A stretch of DNA of 16,257 bases from Botryosphaeria dothidea (taxonomy: Eukaryota > Ascomycota > Dothideomycetes > Botryosphaeriales > Botryosphaeriaceae): the NCBI GenBank assembly GCA_011503125.2, contig WWBZ02000036.1, positions 1-16,257 on the forward strand, given 5' to 3'. The position numbers and the translations under genes are program-made. The notes under the pieces were generated by a model. The model saw nothing but the letters and a program-made list of their open reading frames with translations. It made no database searches and was not told the DNA's origin. Below, piece after piece: positions 9,396 to 16,257 of this stretch. How positions within the stretch are numbered: the first letter of the stretch is position 1; each line of letters begins with the position of its first letter.

Positions 9396-11526
9396 ATGGA
9401 AAACGATCAAAAATTTACACCGGACGGACGAGGGGCGGAGCCTGCTCGGGATGCTCCAACTCCAGACCTTGCACCAGACGAGTTGGAAACGACTGCCAGT
9501 CGCCAGGAAAGCGCCACTACTGTGCCAGCTGCCGCATCAGACAGGTCCCGGCCACGTCCAATCCACAGGAGCTCTACAGTCCCGACTCAGCACCGCGACA
9601 TCGATGACAATGCCGGTCCCAGTGATGCAGCCGCAGCTGCAGCTCGTCGAAGAGGTCGCTCGATATCTTACCGAGAGATGGAAAAGCCACCATATGGTCT
9701 CCGGTCCTCGATGAGCAAGAGCGAGAGAATCTCGGACGTACAGAAGGAGCGAAGACCTTCCGTAAGGCATAGAGACGATGCTTCGTCCCGAAGCTCTGGA
9801 AGAAGAAGAAACAATGACAGTACAAGTCGTCCTCGAGCGTCTACCATGGCTCGAAGACCGACCTTGGTCGGCAATGTGCCGCCATCTGGATTTACGCTTG
9901 CTGGCCCAGCGGAACCAGCACCACAGACCCATCAGCCATATGTGGACCCTGGATATAGCGAGCTCAACCCGGCCTATGAGCAGCCAGCAAACAGTCGTCC
10001 TGTATGGGGTCTGGCAAAACCATTGCCTCGTGTCATCCGTCCCGGCATGGTACCAACACCCACAGATGTCTCTCCTGCCGAGCTTGAGAAGCCAGTGGAT
10101 CCAGACATCGAGAAAGGTAGAATTGAGCAAACCCTCAACTTAGGCCGAATCTCATCCCATCTCAGGGAGTCACGGGAGCAGAGAGAAAACAACTTCCTTG
10201 AGCGGATGGGTACAAGAGCGTCTACGGCGAGCGTCGCGGTACCTGTTACCCGGACGGCGTCCCGGACAAGCACACGCAGAAGGTCGGAATCCGTAGTAGA
10301 TGCGCCACCAGCCACCACCACCACCACCACTGCCAGGACCACCAGCGCCGCTGCTGACACCTCTGGCCGAAGACCCGACCGCGAAGCCAGAGGACGGCTT
10401 TCCATTTCCCACTATTGATGAATCGGGCTTTGCTTCTGGGGAGGAAGGGATTCCAGAGCATGACCATAGATTTCCTGATGACGCCTCAAGCGCAGCAACT
10501 GAAATCGATGATGGCGCAGATTGGTATGACGATGACCTGGACTTGAGACCAGTCAAGACTGTGGAGGAAATTCATAACCACCATACCCATTGGAGTGTGG
10601 TAAGAACGAGGTATAGAGAAGAGTTGGCAGAGCTCCTAGCGGTAGGTCTCAAGGACACAACGAAAATGGCTTCTCACTTACTAACATGCAATCTACAGGT
10701 AATTGTACAGCTCACGCTAGGTTTCTGTGCTTCCCTAGCTTCTACTACATCAAAGGGCGTCAGCGGTGATGCTCTGGCCGCCAACCTCTCCTGGGGCTTC
10801 GCAACCATGATTGGAATTTATATAGCCGGTGGCATTTCCGGTGCGCACATGAACCCCGCAATATCCATCATGCTTTGGATCTACCGTGGCTTCCCGCTCC
10901 GAAAGGTACCCGGCTACGCATTCGCTCAAGTCTTGGGTGCTTTCATTGCTGCCCTCATAGCTTTTGGAGTCTACCAGTCCCAGATCGAGATGTACGGAGG
11001 CTCCGACTTGGCGACCGGCGGCACCGCCAACGCCTTCGTGACCGGTCCGCGGAACCACAATGTAGGAGCCTCAACCGCTTTCTTCACGGAATTCGTCGCT
11101 ACAGCCATCCTGGCCATCGTTGTTCTCGCTCTTGGTGACGACACCAATGCCCCTCCTGGCGCGGGCATGAACGCATTTATCATGGGCCTTGTCATCACTG
11201 TCGAGAGCAATGCCTTTAGTAACAACACTGGCTGCTCGATGAACCCATCCCGGGATTTCGGACCGCGGCTTGCGCTCCTTGCTCTCGGATATGGCAACGC
11301 GGGGTTCACGAGCGGCTATTGGGCGTACGGGCCGTGGGCGGCGACGATATCGGGAGCGATCGTTGGCGGAGCGTTTTATGATATCGCCATTTTCGTCGGT
11401 GGTGAGAGCCCGATTAATTATCCAAGGAGTCGGATCAAGCGTGCGCATGTTAAGTGGAGGAGGAAGTGGGCGAGGAGGTTGCATTTGGACCGTAGTGGAA
11501 AATCGGAGTTTTCTGAGAAAACGTAG
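9396..11526 (+). CDS. aquaglyceroporin (MIP family, Yfl054c-like) with one frame break
   Basis: A membrane channel for water, glycerol or other small polyols. After an ATG preceded by an in-frame TAG, about 305 disordered Ser/Arg/Thr-rich residues follow. They include RPVWGLAKPLPRVIRPGM, which resembles a motif I associate with fungal Yfl054c-type channels. The six-helix MIP domain starts near VIVQLTLGFCASL. The first pore motif is HMNPAIS; the second is SMNPSRDFGPR, with Ser in place of the usual Ala and the Asp typical of glycerol channels. The C-terminal tail is basic. A 57-nt intron (10642-10698, ACTAAC branch site) has no in-frame stop. The frame moves by one base within the CCA-rich stretch around 10302-10332; reading through it gives about 690 residues. 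An intron at 10239-10299 would also restore the frame but has poor splice signals. Confidence 0.85.
10305..10329 (+). repeat. CCA trinucleotide tract at the aquaglyceroporin frame break
   Basis: Two CCA units, a single G, then six CCA units. Downstream of the G the protein continues sensibly as a proline run (PPPPPPLPGPPAPLLTP) only if one base is skipped. Upstream, the frame continues as Ala plus a threonine run and ends at 10418. Confidence 0.75.
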
Positions 11527-12357
11527 ATAGATGTGTTCTATAAGTGTATGATAAACAAAGAAGTCCTGTTGTAGAGAGCTGCAGAAGTCAGCCTGGTACA
11601 GATGTTTTATGTTTTCTTACGCATTCATCTCGAGAGCATTGGTTCGGCTTCCTCGTATCGGGACACCGGTCTTAATTCTGCAGATACCTTACGCAAGCAA
11701 GCCAACTTCCGAACTGAGATCACGCCCACATTATGTAGAAGTTGTCCCAGCGCTTTTGCGATGATGATACAGGAACATATCCATCCTCTCCGGGTAATTC
11801 CTTGGCGTTAAGTCATTGCTCGGGATAACATCGAAGAAGCGGGGGATTCAGCACCATGTATGAAGGATTGCATATCCGCAGACCTTCTTCAGACTTGCCC
11901 GAATTTCGGCCTTGTCAGCCTTATAAGGGAACACACGCCGGCGCGGCCTTTGGGAGATGCGGAGGAGCAAGATGGGTGCTAAGATCGGCGACGTCACCAC
12001 AGCCATGGCCCGAACGCGAATGCGGGGTGGAAATACGCGCCGGAGGCAAAATGTAGGCGCCGAAACTACATCATCGCTTTGCGCCGCAGCAACGCAGTGG
12101 GTGCTCACGCGTCCACGAAGCTCCTTCTTCTGTGACAAATCCTCCACAATACCTCATCTACCTTCAGCCGGCACCGAAAAAGAGCGTGGAAAAGAAAGGG
12201 GCTACAACGGGTCTACAATTGGCTTCCAGCCCAGTCCACATTTTGGTTACGAGTGACATATTTGTTGCCATTGCGAAGCACCCTGAGACCAGAGAGCTAC
12301 TTGGTACCTCTCAAACACTTATTTTCTTTCTCGTTACCAGTTTCTCCCCCGTTCACC
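11527..12357. other. intergenic: aquaglyceroporin 3' flank and SCOT promoter
   Basis: This 830 bp holds a possible polyadenylation element (ATAAAC at 11551-11556) just after the aquaglyceroporin stop. A reversed CCAAT box (ATTGG at 12218-12222) lies about 140 bp upstream of the SCOT ATG. The stretch from about 12320 to 12357 is pyrimidine-rich and looks like the SCOT leader. Open frames on both strands between 11848 and 12256 are unrecognised and not called. Confidence 0.35.
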
Positions 12358-14240
12358 ATGGCGCTTTCTCAGCGCTCCATCAGAATAGCCCGCAGCGGCC
12401 TTCCTGCCCTCCAAAGCGCAGCTCCTCGCATCGCGTTATCGACAACACGACCCTTTGCAGCGCCTCTCCCCGTCACCATCCGCTACGCCCGCAGCGAAAG
12501 ACGAGGCTTCAAGAAAGACGCCGCGCCCACACGAACCAGCACCAGCACCAAAGCGCCGCCCGTCACCCGCGGCGCCTCCAAGCTCTACGCCAGCGCCGAC
12601 GACGCCATCGCAGACCTCAAGAGCGGCTCGACCGTTCTGAGCGCCGGTTTTGGCGTGTGCGGCATAGCTCGTAAGGCTGCACCCTCCCTCTCAGCAGAAA
12701 CCAGTCCCTCACAGTTTGCCCCCGCCCGCCCACAGAAACCATCATCGAAGCCATCGCCCGCCGCGGCGCGGCCTCGCTGCACTCGCTCACCGCCGTCTCC
12801 AACAACGCCGGCGCCGGCAACTACGGGCTCGCGCTCCTCGCCAAGACGGGGCAGGTCGACCGCCTCATCATCTCCTACCTCGGCGCGAACAAGCACCTCG
12901 AGAAGGAATACCTCGCCGGCAACATTGCGGTCGAGCTGACCCCGCAGGGCACCATCGCCGAGCGCCTGCGCGCCGGCGGCGCCGGCATTCCCGCGTTCTA
13001 CACCCGCCACCGGCGTCAACACGCTCGTGCAGAGCGGCGGGATACCGGTGCGGCTCGGGCAGGGCGGGAAGGAGGTGCTGGAGCCCGGCCGGAAGCGGGA
13101 GACGCGGAGCTTTGGCGGGAGGGAGTACATCATGGAGGAGGCGATCAAGGGGGATGTTGCAATCCTGCGGGCGTGGCGGGTGGACGAGGCCGGCAACTGC
13201 CAGTTCCGGTACACGACCAAGACGTTCGCGCCGCTGATGGCGAAGGCGGCGAGCGTGGCGATTGTGGAGGCGGAGGAGGTGGTCGAGGTGGGCGAGATCG
13301 AGCCGGATAATGTGCACCTGCCGGGCATCTTTGTGGATCGCATCGTGCCGGCGACGGCGGAGAAGAGCGTCGAGGTGCGGAAGGTGAGGGAGACGGGGGC
13401 TGGTGGGCCGAAGTTGGATCCGAAGAGGGAGAGGATTGCGAGGAGGACGGCGAGAGAGCTGAAGCCGGGGTACTATGTCAATTTGGGCGTGGGCATCCCG
13501 ACGTTGGCGCCGAGCTTCTTGGATCCGGAGGTTAATGTTTGGATTCAGTCGGAGAACGGGCTGTTGGGCATGGTATGGCTGAGTTCCTCCCTTGTCGACA
13601 CTGTGACGAGTGTGCTAATTGGCGCAGGGGCCGTACCCGACGGAAGACCAGGTCGATCCTGATCTCATCAACGCTGGAAAGGAGACTGTGACGCTGGTGC
13701 CTGGCGCTTCGACTTTTGATAGCGCTGAGTCCTTTGGCATGATTCGCGGGGGTCATGTCGATGTGTCGGTTCTCGGAGTAAGTGGATCTAGATGTCTTTT
13801 TGTGATGCTTCAAGCTGACCTAGGCAACAGGCACTCCAAGTCAGCGCCGCTGGAGACCTCGCCAACTACATGATCCCCGGAAAGACTTTCAAGGGCATGG
13901 GAGGTGCCATCGATTTAGTTTCGAACCCAGATATCACGAAGATCATAGTCGCGACCGAGCACGTGGCAAAGGATGGATCTCCGAAGGTCGTGCAAGAGTG
14001 CAAGCTCCCGTTGACTGGTGCACGGGTTGTCAGCACTATCATTACGGATCTGGTGAGTCTTAGAGCAATGATTTCGATAGGAACGGAACTCTGACATAAA
14101 CGCAGTGCGTGTTCGAAGTGGATAGAGCAAATGGAGGGCTTGAGCTCACGGAGATTGCTCCTGGCGTTTCCGTGGAGGAAGTCCAGAGCAAGACGGATGC
14201 GAAGTTCAAGGTTGCAGAGAACCTGAAGACGATGGAGTAA
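12358..14240 (+). CDS. succinyl-CoA:3-ketoacid CoA-transferase, mitochondrial (one frame break)
   Basis: SCOT moves CoA from succinyl-CoA to acetoacetate, allowing ketone bodies to be used in the mitochondrial matrix. The ATG sits in strong context (CACCATGG) and opens an Arg/Ser-rich, acid-poor presequence of about 40 residues. Five exons fit: 12358-12670, 12736-13572, 13628-13777, 13831-14052 and 14106-14240, with introns of 65, 55, 53 and 53 nt. The alpha half shows [18 protein letters not shown] and GIPAFYT; the beta half shows [11 protein letters not shown] and the active-site [12 protein letters not shown], whose catalytic Glu is near residue 377. The expected length is about 551 residues, normal for a single-chain alpha-beta fusion. 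Near 13002-13010 the frame slips after AFYT, by one extra base or two missing; [17 protein letters not shown] follows in the new frame. The other splice junctions preserve the conserved sequence. Confidence 0.88.
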
Positions 14241-14346
14241 ATACAGTAAGAAGATAGAGATTTGGTAACGATTACTGTTGATATCTTTTCTTTTCTACAT
14301 ATTGCATCATGATATAAACTAGAAGAATACGATCTTCAGATATGAT

Positions 14347-15257
14347 CTACAACTTGGCCCTCAATCCAGGTGCATATGTAGTTCCCTCGCCAGCACTAAT
14401 TTCCTTGACGATTTCATCCACCGTCTTCAAGATCCAGAAGTTCCCCTCTTCGCTGGCCAGCCAGCGTCCGCCGGGAACGTCAGCCTCGGGATTTGTCTTG
14501 ATGCCGTCAGCATCAAATGCTTTTCGTAGTCCGAAGACGTGCGAGAGGACCTGAGGGCCCACACCCGTCTGCGCTCTCAAGCATGATATCCCGACGAGCG
14601 AAGTCAGGGTCCTGCCGACGCGCGGTGTACTCTTCTCGGGCGGATCGGTAAAGAGGGCGGAGTAGTGGCTGTTGATGATGTGCACGGGCAGGTCGGGGTG
14701 TGAGTCACCCAGCTTTTTCAGCAGCTTCTCGTCGAAGGGGCGATAGATGTCGGACCAGAGGGCGAAGCCTCGCTTGCGCATGTCTTCGATGTTGGTGGAG
14801 TTCGGTATTCTACGGCGTCGGCGTTAGTGCACAGGGTTCGCGAAGACTGGGAATTAGAGGCGGGCTACCTGGTGGGCTGGGAGGCCAGGCTGCGAACCAC
14901 GTCCTCGGGCAAGCTGCCGCGGAATGCGCCCAGGCAGTTGATTGTCCTGGGGATGCCATTGAAGCCGATGCACTTCAGGCCGACCTCGCGCATGATCTCT
15001 GCGGTCTCGACGGCGACCTTCTGGTCCTTGGAAGCGGTGGCAATGTCGAAGAGCTCCTTCATGGAGGCGGGTGAGTTCATGGTCATGGAGGTGGCGGTCG
15101 CGATTGTGAGCCAGCATGGTGTCGCAATGTTCTTGGAGGCAGAGTCCTGGGCGATGCGCTCGAACAGCGGGCGGATGCCCTTGGAGGCTGGAGCAGGCCC
15201 GGGGCGGGCGAAGCCAGCATTGATGAGGGCCTTGAGAGGCTCAGAGAGCTTCGACAT
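14347..15257 (-). CDS. AhpD-like (carboxymuconolactone decarboxylase-type) protein with C-terminal AKL
   Basis: A 283-residue protein from two exons, 15257-14869 and 14809-14347, separated by a 59-nt intron (donor GTAGCC, branch site CACTAAC, acceptor GTAG). It matches my memory of a fungal family with an AhpD-like helical fold: EIMREVGLKCIGFNGIPRTI then NCLGAFRGSLP in the first half, and CLRAQTGVGPQVLSHVFGLR in the second. In AhpD peroxidases the corresponding helix carries a C-x-x-C pair before a His; here only QVLSH is seen, so peroxidase chemistry is doubtful. The last three residues, AKL, are a type 1 peroxisomal targeting signal. The ATG at 15257 is the first in-frame ATG; the open frame upstream has none. 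The gene is intact, convergent with SCOT (106 nt between stops) and divergent from a Zn2Cys6 gene. Its reaction is unknown. Confidence 0.7.
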
Positions 15258-15770
15258 GGCGCCAATGGTGGAGTTGAGCGTGCGGCGGCGCGAGAGTGCT
15301 GCGCGGAGGGAGCTACATGTAAATGACTTGAGGCAGCTCACATGCCAGGATGCGGCGCGGGGAGCTGCAGGGCGGGCTCGGGAGCAGAAGTAGCGCCGGC
15401 GGCACTCGGACAATGCTCGCGTCGTTTGGGAGCCGCACAGCCGATAGGGCGGTTCAAAAGGGAAGCGTGTGCTGACTGTGCCCGAGGATCCGGCCACGCA
15501 TTGCCGAGATCTCGACAATGGATTCTTCCATCATCCTTCTGGCGCTTGGAGGCTGCATGGGCGAGAGTGTGGGGAGAGTGGCTGGCTTCTGTTGGGCGGC
15601 GGCGGGAATAAGCGGTGGAGCTTGGCCGCGACGCCTCAACCCCGAGCACCCGCCCATCTCCGCCGTCTGAACCCTCCCTCACACTATGCCCGCGCGCAAT
15701 ACGCCCCGTCTCCGACTCATCGCGGCTCTCCTTCCCGTCCGCGACGCGCGCTCCGAGCATGCTCTCAGCC
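15258..15770. promoter_or_regulatory. divergent promoter region of the AhpD-like and second Zn2Cys6 genes
   Basis: About 510 bp between two divergent start codons. A CCGAGG hexamer (15482-15487) matches the core bound by the fatty-acid regulators FarA/FarB in Aspergillus, but a six-base match is expected by chance every 2 kb or so. No TATA element was evident. Arg-rich open frames here look spurious. Confidence 0.35.
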
Positions 15771-16257
15771 ATGGACGACAGCCACCGCGAGCCCAGCGCG
15801 AAGAGCAACAAACAGGCCGCCTGCATCGCCTGCCGCCGCACCAAGACGAAATGTCTCCGTGACCCTGGCGCTACCGTCTGCAAAAAGTGTCGCCAAAAGG
15901 GCTCCGATTGCGTCATCCCATCCCATCATGTTGGCCGCCAGAAGGGCACCAAGAAGTATGTCTCCACTCTTCATGCGCCCCAGGTCACGTTCTCATTGCC
16001 TTGCAGCAAGCGCACTGGCTTGGCCAAAGCCATTTTCCAAGTCGAGCAGGCAATCCAGCAAATGCAGTCTGGCCGCTCCGATCCAAGACAAACGATGCCG
16101 CACTACATCTCGAGCATCTCCTCAACGCCGTTCGAGACTTGCCCCAATCCGAACGCAACACCAACAATGGAGAAGCTCACCAAGATGACTACAGCAGTCT
16201 TCCCAATGCCCCATCTGAAGACTACTCTCCATCCAATCCTTCGAGTCCAGATTCCTC
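15771..16257 (+). CDS. Zn2Cys6 transcription factor, N-terminal part (cut by window edge)
   Basis: A predicted nuclear DNA-binding regulator. Exon 1 carries the cluster ACIACRRTKTKC, then LRDPGATVCKKCRQKGSDC, giving C-X2-C-X6-C-X8-C-X2-C-X6-C. VIPSHHVGRQKG and, after the intron, NKRTGLAKAIFQVEQAI follow, a basic linker leading into a helix. The intron is 15956-16006 (donor GTATGT, acceptor TTGCAG), 51 nt with no in-frame stop. Around 16079-16081 the frame appears to lose one base: downstream, the best protein-like reading is SKTNDAALHLEHLLNAVRDL, then a Ser/Pro/Asp-rich stretch, in the next frame. The original frame also stays open to the window end, so this is probable rather than certain. 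An in-frame ATG also occurs at 15759; 15771 has the better context (GCCATGG). The middle and activation domains lie outside the window. Confidence 0.75.
   Translation, partial: MDDSHREPSAKSNKQAACIACRRTKTKCLRDPGATVCKKCRQKGSDCVIPSHHVGRQKGTKKYVSTLHAPQVTFSLPCSKRTGLAKAIFQVEQAIQQMQSGRSDPRQTMPHYISSISSTPFETCPNPNATPTMEKLTKMTTAVFPMPHLKTTLHPILRVQIP

Noticed and set aside
10239..10299. A 61-nt intron that would restore the aquaglyceroporin frame
   Set aside because: The donor (GTACCT) and acceptor (no pyrimidine tract, no CTAAC-like branch site) are poor, and the removed residues read as ordinary disordered sequence. It remains a weaker alternative.
15482..15487. CCGAGG as a FarA/FarB site controlling the AhpD-like gene
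   Set aside because: A six-base match occurs several times by chance in this window, including sites far from any relevant promoter.
15258..15518. In-frame Arg-rich extension upstream of the AhpD-like ATG, resembling a mitochondrial presequence
   Set aside because: No in-frame ATG exists in the extension; it begins only at a TTG codon.
1..16257. tRNA, rRNA, CRISPR or transposon features
   Set aside because: No tRNA B-box-like sequence with a foldable neighbourhood, no regularly spaced repeats and no transposase-like protein was seen by eye.

Overview
The window reads as nuclear DNA of a filamentous ascomycete (Pezizomycotina). The genes carry short GT-AG introns of 47-65 nt, several with CTAAC-type branch sites. 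There are two Zn2Cys6 (fungal binuclear zinc cluster) regulators, a fungal PIG-S homologue and an aquaglyceroporin with a very long N-terminal extension. The class cannot be fixed from this sequence. No tRNA, rRNA, transposon, CRISPR array or replication origin was recognised.

Layout, left to right: 1-355, no supported gene. 356-2098 (-), PIG-S, a GPI-transamidase subunit whose frame is broken several times. 2099-4806, a 2.7 kb gap with no convincing gene, holding a CRE palindrome and an A13 run. 4807-6086 (-), a small Zn2Cys6 protein whose zinc cluster is split by a 572-nt intron. 6087-7027, intergenic. 7028-7948 (-), an intact alpha/beta hydrolase of the epoxide-hydrolase type, followed by its promoter with a TATA-like element and four copies of an 11-bp motif (8052-8227). 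8228-9395, a pyrimidine-rich intergenic region. 9396-11526 (+), an aquaglyceroporin with one frame break. 11527-12357, intergenic. 12358-14240 (+), mitochondrial succinyl-CoA:3-ketoacid CoA-transferase (SCOT) with five exons and one frame break. 14347-15257 (-), an AhpD-like protein ending in the peroxisomal signal AKL, convergent with SCOT. 15258-15770, a divergent promoter. 15771 to the right edge (+), a second Zn2Cys6 regulator, cut by the window end and with one probable frame break.

Functionally, the right half groups acetoacetate/CoA metabolism (SCOT), a probably peroxisomal AhpD-fold protein and a regulator divergent from it. A link through fatty-acid or ketone-body catabolism is possible but is only inferred from position. 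The left half looks like unrelated housekeeping and regulatory genes.

The most important caution is that four of the seven recognised genes need single-base (or equivalent) frame corrections to read as their families. The simplest explanation is indel errors in the source assembly, but real decay cannot be excluded from one sequence. No convincing new multi-gene system was found. The best leads are the motif array at 8052-8227, the split zinc-cluster gene and the AKL-tailed AhpD-like gene.
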